From Shinella sp. CPCC 101442 (GTDB lineage: Bacteria > Pseudomonadota > Alphaproteobacteria > Rhizobiales > Rhizobiaceae), in contig NZ_JALIQS010000003.1 of the NCBI RefSeq assembly GCF_024704725.1, positions 682,001-746,000 of the forward strand: 64,000 nt of DNA, in the 5' to 3' direction. Below are positions 7,584 through 16,679 of this stretch, piece after piece. A program made the translations under genes and the position numbers. The notes beneath the pieces were generated by a model. That model did not search any database, had not been told where the DNA came from, and saw only the letters and a list, made by a program, of their open reading frames with translations. Position 1 is the stretch's first letter. Every line of letters starts with the position of its first letter.

Positions 7584-8584
7584 CAGAGGATCCCCTTCTG
7601 CCAGCCGAGCAGGCGATCACGCGCCACGAAGAGCAGGCGCACGAGCCCGGCGCAGATCAGCGCCATGATGATCAGGGCCGCATAGACATTGGCATAGGCC
7701 GAATAGGCCGTGTTGAACTGGAGGTACCAGCCAAGGCCGAACTTGGCGCCGAGCATCTCGGCAACGACCAACACGGCGAAGGAATAGTAGAGCCCCATGA
7801 AGATGCCGACGAAGACGTTCGGCAGGGAGGCGGGGATCGCGACCTTGAAGATCAGGAAGCGGTTGTCGGCGCCGAGTGTGCGGGCAACGTCGTAGAAGGA
7901 GCGGTTGACCTGGCTCACGCCCGCCGCCGTGAGGATCGCGACCGGAATGCCGGAGGCCAATGCCACGAGGAAGATCGAGGCATGGAAGACCGACGGGAAG
8001 ATAAAAAAGGTGCAGGGAATCCAGGCGCTTGCCGGAACCGGCCCGATCAATTTCAGAAGCGGCATGCCCCAGTAGGCAAAGCGTTTCGACCAGCCGAGCG
8101 CGACGCCGGCGGCGAAACCGACGAGGATGCCCGAGAAGAAGCCGAGCCCCCAGAGACGCCCGGTATAGGCAATGCAGATCAGCAGCCGGTCCCAGTCCGT
8201 TATGTAGACATGCAGGAGACCCTGCGGCGGCGAGAAGAACGGTTTCGGCAGCCAGCCGAGCTTGGCCGTCAGCACTTCCCAGACGCCCAGCCAGAGGCCG
8301 AGCACGATGAACCACGGCCCGTAATGGATGAGCGTGCGGCCGAAGCCGCCAAGCCTGTGCACCGTCACCGACAGCGCGAGGAAAATCCCCGCGCCGACGA
8401 GCATGATGATGGCAAAGAGCTCCGTCGCGCCCCAGCTGATGACATCGGGCAGACCATAGCTCAGCGCCGCGGTCAGGGACCACGTGCCGGCCGCAAAAAG
8501 CCCGTTGCGCCAGACGCCCCCGAAAGGCAGGGCGAGCGTTCGCCGCCCTGCCCCGCCGAATGTATCCTCGACCGCCGCACTCAT
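7583..8584 (-). CDS. SsuC/TauC-type ABC transporter permease
   Basis: The 333-residue inner-membrane protein has two N-terminal hydrophobic segments before a standard binding-protein-dependent permease domain (the loop ARTLGADNRFLIFKVAIPASLP contacts the ATPase). It is longer than a typical SsuC of about 260 residues because of this N-terminal TM pair. The ATG at 8582-8584 is preferred to an upstream start that would overlap the binding-protein gene. The gap to that gene is 4 bases. Confidence 0.9.
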   Translation of the reverse strand: MSAAVEDTFGGAGRRTLALPFGGVWRNGLFAAGTWSLTAALSYGLPDVISWGATELFAIIMLVGAGIFLALSVTVHRLGGFGRTLIHYGPWFIVLGLWLGVWEVLTAKLGWLPKPFFSPPQGLLHVYITDWDRLLICIAYTGRLWGLGFFSGILVGFAAGVALGWSKRFAYWGMPLLKLIGPVPASAWIPCTFFIFPSVFHASIFLVALASGIPVAILTAAGVSQVNRSFYDVARTLGADNRFLIFKVAIPASLPNVFVGIFMGLYYSFAVLVVAEMLGAKFGLGWYLQFNTAYSAYANVYAALIIMALICAGLVRLLFVARDRLLGWQKGIL

Positions 8585-8588
8585 GGCA

Positions 8589-9623
8589 TCACGCGAAGAT
8601 GTCGATGGTGATGCGGTTGGCGATCTCTTGCGGATCGGTGCCCGCATCGATGACGCCGGTCAGCTTGAGATCCTCGTAGCCGATCTGCACTTCCTTCAAG
8701 AGGTCCTTGCCGAACCAGTGATCGTGATAGGTGAAGGACGCGAGAACTTCCGTCAGATCCTCCAGCGAGAGACCCGGCTTCAGCGTCTCGAAGTACCATT
8801 TGGCCACTTCGTCCGGGTGCTTGGCCGTGTACTGGTGGATTTCGAGATTGGCGGCGGCGACCCGCTTGATGGCGTCCTTGTTGGCTTCGTAATAATCGCC
8901 GTTGACGCCGAGCACGCAGCAGACGCGGTCCTTGAACGTGCCGGTCTGCGTATCGGCGACGCGACGGAAACCGTGTTTCTTCTCATAGGAATAGGCCCAG
9001 GGATCCATATGCGCGACGGCATCGGCCTCGCCCTTCAGCACACCTTCGGCAACCAGATCGAAGGGGAAGACCTTCCAGGTGACATCTGTTTCCGGGTTGA
9101 GGCCGGCCTTGGCAAGCGCAACCGAGAAGGCGACGCGCGAGGGCGACATGACGTCGAACGTGCCGATCGTCTTGCCCTTGAGGTCGGTCAGCGTCTTGAC
9201 GTCGGAATCGGGCTGAACGAGGATGCTCTGGCAGCCGCCATGCGAGCCGGCGAAAAGGCGCACGTCGAAACCCTGCTCAATCGGCTTCAGCCAGTCATAG
9301 AGCAGGCCCGGGCCGGCTTCCGCCTTGCGGGTGGCGAGCGCCTGGATGAGGGTCTGGCCGCTGGCGCCCTGATAGAACAGCTCCACATCGAGACCGTGCT
9401 TGGCGTAGATGCCCTTGGACAGGCCGAAACCGACCGGCGAATGGCAGGCGGCAACCTCGGTCCATTCGAGCTTGATCGGAATGAGATTACCGGCAATGGC
9501 GTAGCGTGTGGAACGCGCGCCGATCACGCCGGCGGCAGCGGCCACCGCCGTCACGCCGGCCGCCTTGATCAGGCCGCGGCGCGAAAGGCCCTTGGATAAA
9601 ATTGTTTCGGATTGCTGGCTCAT
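8589..9623 (-). CDS. Tat-exported sulfonate/nitrate-type ABC substrate-binding protein
   Basis: The 344-residue protein starts at 9623 with AGGGGA upstream. Its N-terminus holds a twin-arginine signal (LSRRGLIKAAG followed by an Ala/Val-rich stretch), so it is probably exported folded by the Tat system. The mature part resembles the SsuA/TauA/NrtA group (ACHSPVGFGLSKGIYAKHGLDV; GDAV-like AHMDPW). It is the first gene of the operon leading through permease, ATPase and small membrane protein to metY. The ligand is not visible; a sulfonate or sulfate ester is the most likely inference. Confidence 0.88.
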   Translation of the reverse strand: MSQQSETILSKGLSRRGLIKAAGVTAVAAAAGVIGARSTRYAIAGNLIPIKLEWTEVAACHSPVGFGLSKGIYAKHGLDVELFYQGASGQTLIQALATRKAEAGPGLLYDWLKPIEQGFDVRLFAGSHGGCQSILVQPDSDVKTLTDLKGKTIGTFDVMSPSRVAFSVALAKAGLNPETDVTWKVFPFDLVAEGVLKGEADAVAHMDPWAYSYEKKHGFRRVADTQTGTFKDRVCCVLGVNGDYYEANKDAIKRVAAANLEIHQYTAKHPDEVAKWYFETLKPGLSLEDLTEVLASFTYHDHWFGKDLLKEVQIGYEDLKLTGVIDAGTDPQEIANRITIDIFA

Positions 9624-9860
9624 CGGAATGTCCCCTGACGTATGATGCAGCCAGCCTATCAAGAAATCATATTGTTTATAGATTTTATGGATTATATCTC
9701 CCGGCAAGCGGAGAATATTCTTTCATCGGGAAGCGATCGCGTGGATCGGCGTCCTCTCGCCGGTCGCGCGCGCCAAAACCAGCGGCTATCGGACGCGGCA
9801 AAGCCGGCAACGTTGACCCGCCGAATCCGTTGAAGCATAGTCCCGCAAAAGGAGACCTGC
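9624..9860. promoter_or_regulatory. Divergent promoter region with candidate operator copy C (9669-9690)
   Basis: This 237-base gap separates the leftward sulfonate/metY operon from the rightward XRE gene. An AT-rich block at 9660-9705 contains, read leftward, AAATCTATAAACAATAT, which matches copies B and D of the regional motif. It lies about 50-65 bases upstream of the binding-protein start. I saw no SAM-riboswitch-like structure in the leader. Confidence 0.45.
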
Positions 9861-10163
9861 ATGATTACTGGCTCTCAGTGCCGGGCAGCGCGAGCACTCG
9901 TCGAATACAGCCGGGAGCGTCTCGCAAAAGCCTCAGGCGTCGATATCGAGACGATTGCGCACTTCGAGCGCAAGCTCGGAAAACCCGATGACGGGGACAT
10001 CGCCGCACTGCAGTCTTCGCTCGAGGTCGCGGGAGCCGTATTCCTGCCCGATGGAGATCGTGGCGGGATCGGCGTGCGGTTGAAATTCAACCGCTCCGAA
10101 ACCCGGCGTATCGCGACATTGGAAGGCGAAGGCGGCGTCGTAGCGCACGATGACGTTCCGTAG
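9861..10163 (+). CDS. Small XRE-like helix-turn-helix protein
   Basis: The 100-residue protein starts at an ATG with an AAAGGAGA site. Residues 5-60 form a Cro/C1-type helix-turn-helix (CRAARALVEYSRERLAKASG, then IAHFERKLGKP). The C-terminal 40 residues (GGIGVRLKFN) are common in short rhizobial XRE proteins, where they may serve in dimerisation. It is a stand-alone gene between two organosulfur transport operons and could regulate either. Target and ligand are unknown. Confidence 0.85.
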   Translation: MITGSQCRAARALVEYSRERLAKASGVDIETIAHFERKLGKPDDGDIAALQSSLEVAGAVFLPDGDRGGIGVRLKFNRSETRRIATLEGEGGVVAHDDVP

Positions 10164-10557
10164 GCTGTAGCGTATCGGCGCCACTCCGTTTCCATTTACG
10201 TTTACCACCCATACCCGTGCGGCACCCGGTCGGCCTGTCGCCGGCAATACCCGATAGGCGGTTGAACGCGACCTGCCGGCAAGGGTCTTCTCCAGATTAG
10301 AACAGTCTTCCTGAAAGCACGCCCCCGGCGCCAGCCCTCTCCGGCGTGCAATCGAGGCGTTGCGCCCCGGCCGTCTGGAATCCGCAGATCGAAACGGCGC
10401 CATCGCGGGGAAGCAATTTGCTTCGGAAACGCGCAAATTTGGATGTCGGTTTCTTAAATACAGTAATTTTATAGATAATATAAACATATCTTCCGATGCC
10501 TGGCGAAGCCGTCTTGCAGCGGAAGCTCAGTTCTTTTGAAAATGGGGACATTTCAAT
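10164..10557. promoter_or_regulatory. Long leader of the Aap-like importer with candidate operator copy D (10461-10485)
   Basis: The 394-base gap has no convincing gene; a reverse frame at 9933-10487 is a composition artefact. Near its right end lies AAATACAG, then AATTTTATAGATAATA, about 75-100 bases before the binding-protein start. This matches copy A over about 28 bases and copies B and C over the core. The GC-rich part (10190-10430) shows nothing I can identify. Confidence 0.5.
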
Positions 10558-11589
10558 ATGATAGTGCACAAGACCTTCCGGCGGGCCATCCAGTCGGCCG
10601 CGGCCGCCGCTTTCCTGGCAACCACCATGTTGTCAGGCCTCGCTCATGCCGGCCCGACGCTCGACAAGATCAACCAGCGCGGCGCCATCAAGGTCGGCGT
10701 CGGCACGACGCCCGGCTTCTTCGCGCCCAGCAGCGACGGCAAGTGGCAGGGCTTCTTCGTCGATTTCGGCCGCGCCCTGTCCATCGCCGTCTTCAACACG
10801 CCCGACAAGGTGGAATTCACCTCCTCCTCACCGCAGCAGCGTCTTCCGGCCCTCCAGAGCGGCGAGTTCGATATCCTGCTTTCAGGCGTGACGGTCACCG
10901 CGACCCGCGCCTTCAAGCTCGGCTTCCACTTCGGCCCGACGGTCTTCTATGACGGCCAGGGCATTCTCGTGCGCAAGGACCTCGGCGTGACCAAGGCCGC
11001 CGATCTCGACGGCGCGACCATCGGCGCGCAGAGCGGCACGACGGGCGAGTTGAACGTCGCGGACTTCTTCCGCAAGACGGGCAAGACCTTCACGCCCGTC
11101 ACCATCGAGGACACCGGGCAGTTCATCGATGCGCTGGAATCCGGCCGCGTCGACGCGATCACGCAGGATTCGTCCGACCTCGTCGGCAAGCGCACCCAGC
11201 TGAAGAAGCCGGATGATTACGTGCTGCTGCCCGAGCGTCTTTCCAAGGAACCGCTCGCACCGGCGATTGCCGGCGGCGACGACCGCTGGCTGGAACTCGT
11301 TAACTGGACGGTGAACGCCACCATCCAGGCCGAGGAATGGGGCATCACCTCGGCGAATGTCGATGAGTTCCTGGAATCGGAAGACCCGGCCATCCAGCGT
11401 TTCCTCGGCGTCGATCCGTCCTTCGCCAAGGATCTCGGCCTCGATCCGAAATGGGCCTACAACATCATCAAGACCGTCGGCAATTACGGCGAGATCTATG
11501 ACCGCAACCTCAAGCCGCTCGGCTGGGACCGTGGTTACAACAGCCTGTGGACCGATGGCGGCCTGCTCTATTCGCCGCCGTTCCGTTGA
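10558..11589 (+). CDS. Amino-acid ABC transporter substrate-binding protein (AapJ/GltI-like)
   Basis: The 343-residue periplasmic binding protein has a signal peptide of about 31 residues ending LAHA. The mature region begins LDKINQRGAIKVGVGTTPGF and continues with an SBP family 3 fold (DFGRALSIAVF, LQSGEFDILLSGVTVTATR, AQSGTTGEL). This is the AapJ type that binds polar L-amino acids. A GGGGA site precedes the ATG. Its stop overlaps the next permease start (TGATG). The nearby SsuD gene suggests the ligand may be a sulfur-containing or sulfonated amino acid; this is inferred. Confidence 0.9.
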   Translation: MIVHKTFRRAIQSAAAAAFLATTMLSGLAHAGPTLDKINQRGAIKVGVGTTPGFFAPSSDGKWQGFFVDFGRALSIAVFNTPDKVEFTSSSPQQRLPALQSGEFDILLSGVTVTATRAFKLGFHFGPTVFYDGQGILVRKDLGVTKAADLDGATIGAQSGTTGELNVADFFRKTGKTFTPVTIEDTGQFIDALESGRVDAITQDSSDLVGKRTQLKKPDDYVLLPERLSKEPLAPAIAGGDDRWLELVNWTVNATIQAEEWGITSANVDEFLESEDPAIQRFLGVDPSFAKDLGLDPKWAYNIIKTVGNYGEIYDRNLKPLGWDRGYNSLWTDGGLLYSPPFR

Positions 11590-12788
11590 TGTCTGACAGA
11601 CGCGTGTTCCGCGCCGTCGTACCGGGTCCCCCACGACCCGGTACGTTTGGCAAGATCCGCGCCTGGTGGGGCGGCTGGCCGCTTGGCCAGCTCGCCTTTC
11701 TGGCCGTTCTTGCGCTTTTCGGCTGGCTGTTCGTCTCGAACGTGCTGGAAACCATGGCGCGCATCGGCATCCTGCCGGGTTTCGGCTTCCTCTCCAGTTC
11801 CGCCAATTTCGAAATCGGCGAAAGCGCCATCGCCTTTCGCGCGGGCGATACCTATCTGAGGGCAATCGCCGCCGGCCTCGTCAACACGCTGAAAGTCTCG
11901 CTGCTCGGCTGCGTGCTCGCCACCATCCTCGGCGTGGTCATCGGCGTCGCCGGCCTGTCGCGCAACCTGCTGCTTGCGGGCCTCGTGCGCTGGTTCATCG
12001 AGATCACGCGCAACACACCGCTTCTTCTGCAGCTCTTCTTCTGGATGGCGCTCGCCAAGGCCCTGCCCGCGCCACGCCAGGCGCCTGCCCTGTTCGAGAC
12101 GGTCTTCCTCACCAATCGCGGCGTCTATATTCCTTCCTTGTCGCTCGAAGGCGGACCATTTGGTCTCCTCGCGGCCATCGCGCTTGCCGCAGCACTGGGC
12201 AGTGCCCTCCTTCTCCTGCTCCGTCTTGCCGGCCGTCTGACGCGCCGCTCCGGCACCGCGGCAATAACCCTTTCCCTGACGGCAATCCTGCTTCTGCTCG
12301 TTCTCTCCGGCACGCGCCCGATCGTACAGGCGCCAGCGCTGGCCGGCTTCAACATCCGCGGCGGGCTCAATCTCTCGCCGGAATTTGCCGCCCTCCTCAC
12401 CGGCCTCGTGGTGAAATTTTCCGCCCTCATCGCCGAGATCGTGCGCGCCGGCATCCAGTCGGTCGGTACCGGCCAATGGGAGGCAGCGCGCGCACTCGGG
12501 CTGCATGACGGCCAGATCATCCGCCTCGTCGTGCTGCCGCAGGCGCTGCGCGTCATCACGCCGCTGACGACATCGAGCTATCTCGACCTCACCAAGGATT
12601 CGAGCCTGGCCGTGGCGATCGGGTTTCCGGACCTCGTCAGCATCATCAATACCACGGCCAACACGACCGGCCAGTCCATGGAGGCGCTGATCATCCTGAT
12701 CGGCACGTTCCTCGCCATCAACCTTGCGCTTTCCGCGCTGATGAACCTCTACAACAACCGTGTCGCGATGCGGGGATCGACCCGATGA
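11589..12788 (+). CDS. Amino-acid ABC transporter permease (AapQ-like)
   Basis: The 399-residue protein carries about eight hydrophobic segments and the HisM/AapQ signature (FIEITRNTPLLLQLFF; EAARALGLHDGQIIRLVVLPQALR). The large insertion between the RNTPLL motif and the EAA loop is typical of AapQ as opposed to HisQ. The start ATG shares one base with the upstream stop. It overlaps the next permease by 4 bases (ATGA). Confidence 0.93.
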   Translation: MSDRRVFRAVVPGPPRPGTFGKIRAWWGGWPLGQLAFLAVLALFGWLFVSNVLETMARIGILPGFGFLSSSANFEIGESAIAFRAGDTYLRAIAAGLVNTLKVSLLGCVLATILGVVIGVAGLSRNLLLAGLVRWFIEITRNTPLLLQLFFWMALAKALPAPRQAPALFETVFLTNRGVYIPSLSLEGGPFGLLAAIALAAALGSALLLLLRLAGRLTRRSGTAAITLSLTAILLLLVLSGTRPIVQAPALAGFNIRGGLNLSPEFAALLTGLVVKFSALIAEIVRAGIQSVGTGQWEAARALGLHDGQIIRLVVLPQALRVITPLTTSSYLDLTKDSSLAVAIGFPDLVSIINTTANTTGQSMEALIILIGTFLAINLALSALMNLYNNRVAMRGSTR

Positions 12789-13840
12789 CGACAGCCTCTC
12801 CCCGCCTGCTGACGACGCTGCGCACCGGGCTCTTCGGCACACGCGGCAACACGCTGATTACGGTCACGACACTGCTGCTGCTCTCGCAGATCCTGCCGCC
12901 GCTGTTCCGCTGGGTGGTGCTCGACGCCACGTTCACCGGCGATGCGACCGCCTGCACGCGCGACGGCGCCTGCTGGGCCTTCGTGACGGCGAAGCTGCGC
13001 TTCATCCTGTTCGCCTTCTATCCGTCGGAGCTGCTCTGGCGGCCGACACTGGTGATCCTGCTTCTCGCGGCGATCCTCACGGCCAGCGCCCTGCCACGCT
13101 TCTGGGGCCGTCCCCTGCTCATCGCCTGGCCGCTGACCATCCTCGCCTGCTGGCTTTTGATGCAGGGCGCCTTCACCGCAGCGCCGGTCCCCTCGAACCA
13201 GTGGGGCGGCCTGCCGGTCACGCTCTTCGTCTGGGCGGTCTGCTTTGCCGCGGCGACGCCGATCGCCGTGCTGCTGGCGCTTGCCCGCCGCTCGACGCTC
13301 GGCGGCCTCCGGACCTTCTCGGTGCTCTACATCGAACTGATGCGCGGCACGCCGATGGTCGGCATCCTCTATGTCGCCATGCTGATCCTGCCCATGGCGC
13401 TGCCGGATGCACTGTCGCTCGACAAGATGCTGCGCGCCATCATCATGATCACCCTGTTCTGGGCCGCCTATATCGCCGAGGTCATTCGCGCCGGCCTTCA
13501 GGCCATCCCCTCCGGCCAAAGAGAGGCGGCGACAGCACTCGGCCTCGGCTACTGGCGCATCCAGCAGCTGGTCATCCTGCCGCAGGCGTTCCGCATCGTC
13601 ATTCCCGGCATGGTGAACCTCGCCATCGGCTTCCTACTCGCGACCTCGCTGCTTGCCGTCATCGGCATCTTCGACCTGCTCAACGCCGCGCGTGCCTCCG
13701 CCGCCGATCCGCAATGGCTCGGCTTCTACAACGAAGCCTATCTCGTCGTCGCCGTCGTCTATTTCGTCATCTGCTTCAGCGCGTCGCGCTACAGCCGCTG
13801 GCTGGAGAAGCGGCTCGCCTCCGGCGGAAAACGTCCATAG
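12785..13840 (+). CDS. Amino-acid ABC transporter permease (AapM-like)
   Basis: The 351-residue protein pairs with the AapQ-like permease. It has several TM segments, the IELMRGTPMVGILY motif and the ATPase-contact loop EAATALGLGYWRIQQLVILPQAFR. The canonical aap operon continues with an ATPase (AapP), but here the next gene is the SsuD-like monooxygenase about 165 bases away, so the ATPase must come from elsewhere. The start overlaps the previous stop by 4 bases. Confidence 0.93.
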   Translation: MTTASPRLLTTLRTGLFGTRGNTLITVTTLLLLSQILPPLFRWVVLDATFTGDATACTRDGACWAFVTAKLRFILFAFYPSELLWRPTLVILLLAAILTASALPRFWGRPLLIAWPLTILACWLLMQGAFTAAPVPSNQWGGLPVTLFVWAVCFAAATPIAVLLALARRSTLGGLRTFSVLYIELMRGTPMVGILYVAMLILPMALPDALSLDKMLRAIIMITLFWAAYIAEVIRAGLQAIPSGQREAATALGLGYWRIQQLVILPQAFRIVIPGMVNLAIGFLLATSLLAVIGIFDLLNAARASAADPQWLGFYNEAYLVVAVVYFVICFSASRYSRWLEKRLASGGKRP

Positions 13841-14004
13841 CCGTGAGGTTTATCCACGTCTCCACCGGCGATGAAAAATCCCATCCGCCGCCGCAGGAAG
13901 AAATATAATTCCTTACTGAAACCATAGAATTTATTATTCTGCCTTCGACCGGGCAGGCCGAAACCTGTCCTCTGATCGACAGCCCGCACGGCAGGATGAC
14001 ATTC
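13841..14004. promoter_or_regulatory. Leader of the SsuD-like gene with candidate operator copy E (13922-13939)
   Basis: An AT-rich block at 13900-13940 contains CCATAGAATTTATTATTC; on the reverse strand it reads AAATTCTATGG and matches copy A (AAATTCTAT). No terminator is evident after the AapM-like gene, so the monooxygenase may be read both from here and from upstream. Confidence 0.4.
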
Positions 14005-15174
14005 ATGACCCAAACCGACCAGCCTCTCGATTTCCTCTGGTTCATCCCCAGCTCCGGCGATGGTTCCTATCTCGGTTCCGACGATCTCTCCCGCCCGGCC
14101 GACCCCGGCTACTTCCGTGAGATCGCCGTCGCGGTCGACCGGCTCGGCTATTCGGGCGTGCTGATCCCGGTGGGCGCTGCCTGCGAGGAATCCTTCGTGC
14201 TGGCCGCAGATCTCGCCGCCCGCACGGAGCGGTTGAAATTCCTCGTGGCGATCCGCCCCGGCACCGCCACGCCGGCCTACTACGCCCGCCTCGCCGCGAC
14301 GCTGGACCGCGTTTCGAACGGTCGCCTGCTGCTCAACATCGTGGTCGGCGGCAGCGCGCAGGAGCTTGCCGGCGATGGCATCTTCCTGCCGCATGACGAG
14401 CGCTACGACCACGCCTCGGAATTCTTCCAGGTGTTCAACGAACTGATCGAGACCGGCCACTCCACGCTCGACGGCAAGTACATCAAGGCCATCGACGCCA
14501 AGCTCGGCCTGCCGCCCGTGCAGCAACCGCGCCCGCCAATCTATTTCGGCGGCTCCTCGGACGCCGCCATCGATTTTGCTGGAGGCCTTGTCGACAAGTA
14601 TCTGACCTGGGGCGAACCGCCGGCACAGGTGGCCGAAAAGATCGCGCATGCCCGCAAGGCAGCGGCGGCGAAGGGCCGGCAAGCCTCCTTCGGCATCCGC
14701 CTGCACCTGATCGTGCGCGAAACGGACGACGAGGCGTGGGAAGCCGCCGACCGGCTGATCTCGAAGCTCTCGGACGAAGCGATCGCATCGGCGCAGGAAG
14801 TGCTGACGAAGAACTCCGATTCCGTCGGCCAGGCGCGCATGGTGGCGCTGCACAACGGCCGGCGCGACAAGCTCGAAGTCTCGCCCAATCTCTGGGCCGG
14901 CATCGGCCTGGTGCGCTCGGGCGCCGGCACCGCACTTGTCGGCTCGCCGAAAACCGTCGCTGCGCGCCTTCGCGAATACCAGGCGCTGGGCATCGATACG
15001 GTCATCGCGTCGGGCTATCCGCATCTCGAAGAGGCCTATCGCGTCTCCGAACTGTTGTTCCCCGAGCTGGGTCTGCCCGGCCCGCACAACCAGCTCCGCT
15101 CCTCCTTCGGCGCCCACCAGGTCTTCGGCGGCGGCGGCCATGGCGGCAATGTCAAGCTCACCTCGGCGTCCTGA
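14005..15174 (+). CDS. ssuD: Alkanesulfonate monooxygenase (SsuD-like, luciferase family)
   Basis: The 389-residue enzyme is an LLM-class FMNH2-dependent monooxygenase that releases sulfite from alkanesulfonates. Family features are [12 protein letters not shown] at the start, YSGVLIPVG, the [15 protein letters not shown] strand, the [10 protein letters not shown] strand and the C-terminal [19 protein letters not shown]. The start at 14005 is preferred over 13996 because the AGGA site overlaps the 13996 ATG and sits correctly for 14005. No flavin reductase gene (SsuE) is adjacent. Orthologous dimethylsulfone or methanesulfonate monooxygenases cannot be ruled out. Confidence 0.88.
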   Translation: MTQTDQPLDFLWFIPSSGDGSYLGSDDLSRPADPGYFREIAVAVDRLGYSGVLIPVGAACEESFVLAADLAARTERLKFLVAIRPGTATPAYYARLAATLDRVSNGRLLLNIVVGGSAQELAGDGIFLPHDERYDHASEFFQVFNELIETGHSTLDGKYIKAIDAKLGLPPVQQPRPPIYFGGSSDAAIDFAGGLVDKYLTWGEPPAQVAEKIAHARKAAAAKGRQASFGIRLHLIVRETDDEAWEAADRLISKLSDEAIASAQEVLTKNSDSVGQARMVALHNGRRDKLEVSPNLWAGIGLVRSGAGTALVGSPKTVAARLREYQALGIDTVIASGYPHLEEAYRVSELLFPELGLPGPHNQLRSSFGAHQVFGGGGHGGNVKLTSAS

Positions 15175-15204
15175 CGCCACGTTCTCCGGGCCGTGAAAAC
15201 GGCG

Positions 15205-15244
15205 AAACCGCTCGCGCTCCAGATCGGCGCGGGCGGTTTTTTTT
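15205..15244 (+). terminator. Rho-independent terminator after the SsuD-like gene
   Basis: A 13-bp stem with one T-G mismatch (AAACCGCTCGCGC/GCGCGGGCGGTTT) with a 9-base loop runs into eight T residues, 30 bases after the stop codon. Confidence 0.92.
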
Positions 15245-15374
15245 CATGGGAGGATTTCTCCTGCGCCCCTCCCGCCCCGCCGATGTTGCGCTAAGGTGGC
15301 GCCGCAGGAATGGGAGACTCAAACATGCACACGGGAAATTCAGTCGCCGCGTCAATGGTTGAAGGGAGGGCAGC

Positions 15375-16679
15375 GTGACCGTCACCGATTTCGCAACCCG
15401 CACCTACGACCATAACTTCCGGCTGGACCCGATCGTGCGCAGCCTGCTCGATACGGATTTCTACAAGCTCCTGATGCTCCAGATGATCCGGCAGCTTCAT
15501 CCGGACGTGAATGCGACCTTTTCCCTGATCAACCGCACGAAGAGCGTTCGGCTCGGCGAGATCATCGACGAGGGGGAACTGCGCGCCCAGCTCGACCATG
15601 CCCGAAGCCTGCGCTTCACCAAGAAGGAGCTGATCTGGCTCGCCGGCAATAGTTTTTACGGCAGGGCGCGCATGTTCGGCCCTGAATTCATCGCCTGGCT
15701 TACCGCCTTCCAGCTGCCCGATTACGAATTGCGCAAGGCCGACGGCCAGTACGAGCTGCATTTCTACGGCCCCTGGACGGATACGATGATGTGGGAGATC
15801 CCGGCGCTCACCATCATCAACGAGCTGAAATCCCGTGCCGCCATGCGCGACAAGGGGCGCTTCGCGCTCGATGTGCTCTACGCCCGCGCCAAGGCGCATC
15901 TCTGGGAAAAAGTGGAGCGGCTGCGGCTCCTGCCCGACCTTGTCATCTCGGATTTCGGCACGCGCCGCCGCCACAGCTTCCTCTGGCAGCGCTGGTGCGT
16001 CGAGGCGCTCAAGGAGGGGCTCGACGCGCGTTTCATCGGCACCTCCAACGTGCTGCTCGCCATGGATGCCGATCTCGAAGCCATCGGCACCAATGCGCAC
16101 GAGCTGCCGATGGTCGCCGCGGCCCTTGCCGAGGACGACGCGGCCCTTGCCCGAGCCCCCTATCAGGTGCTCGAGGAATGGCGGCAACATTACAACGGCA
16201 ACCTGCTCATCGCCCTGCCCGATGCCTTCGGCACCACGGCTTTCCTCGCCAAGGCGCCGGACTGGGTGGCGGACTGGACCGGTTTTCGCCCGGACAGCGC
16301 GCCGCCGATCGAGGGTGGCGAGCAGATCATCCGCTGGTGGAAGGAAAAAGGCCGCGATCCCCGCGAAAAGCTGCTGATCTTCTCCGACGGCATGGATGTC
16401 GATACGATCGAGGAAACCTACCGGCATTTTCACGGCCGCGTGCGCATGAGCTTCGGCTGGGGCACCAACCTGACCAACGACTTCCGCGGCTGCGATCCCG
16501 ATGGCGGCAACGGGCTAGACCCGATCTCGCTGGTCTGCAAGGTGACGAGCGCCAACTGCCGCCCGGCGGTCAAGCTGTCGGACAATCCGCTGAAGGCGAC
16601 GGGCGATCCCGCCGAAATAGAACGCTATCGCCGCGTCTTCGGAACGGATGTGCAGGAGGCACGCCCGGTGGAGGTTTAG
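15375..16679 (+). CDS. pncB: Nicotinate phosphoribosyltransferase
   Basis: The 434-residue enzyme makes nicotinate mononucleotide from nicotinate and PRPP in NAD salvage. Family features include [11 protein letters not shown] near residue 30, the LAGNSFYG segment, [12 protein letters not shown], a GTSNVLLAM segment and the phosphate-binding end region [11 protein letters not shown]. Translation begins at a GTG at 15375 with GGGAGGG upstream. The 3' end overlaps the end of otsB on the other strand by 4 bases, so the two genes are convergent with no spacer. Confidence 0.95.
   Translation: MTVTDFATRTYDHNFRLDPIVRSLLDTDFYKLLMLQMIRQLHPDVNATFSLINRTKSVRLGEIIDEGELRAQLDHARSLRFTKKELIWLAGNSFYGRARMFGPEFIAWLTAFQLPDYELRKADGQYELHFYGPWTDTMMWEIPALTIINELKSRAAMRDKGRFALDVLYARAKAHLWEKVERLRLLPDLVISDFGTRRRHSFLWQRWCVEALKEGLDARFIGTSNVLLAMDADLEAIGTNAHELPMVAAALAEDDAALARAPYQVLEEWRQHYNGNLLIALPDAFGTTAFLAKAPDWVADWTGFRPDSAPPIEGGEQIIRWWKEKGRDPREKLLIFSDGMDVDTIEETYRHFHGRVRMSFGWGTNLTNDFRGCDPDGGNGLDPISLVCKVTSANCRPAVKLSDNPLKATGDPAEIERYRRVFGTDVQEARPVEV

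Noticed and set aside
9624-9700. Possible SAM-II type riboswitch before the operon containing metY
   Set aside because: I looked for the expected pseudoknot arrangement and did not see it in the leader; the AT-rich block fits a protein-binding site better.
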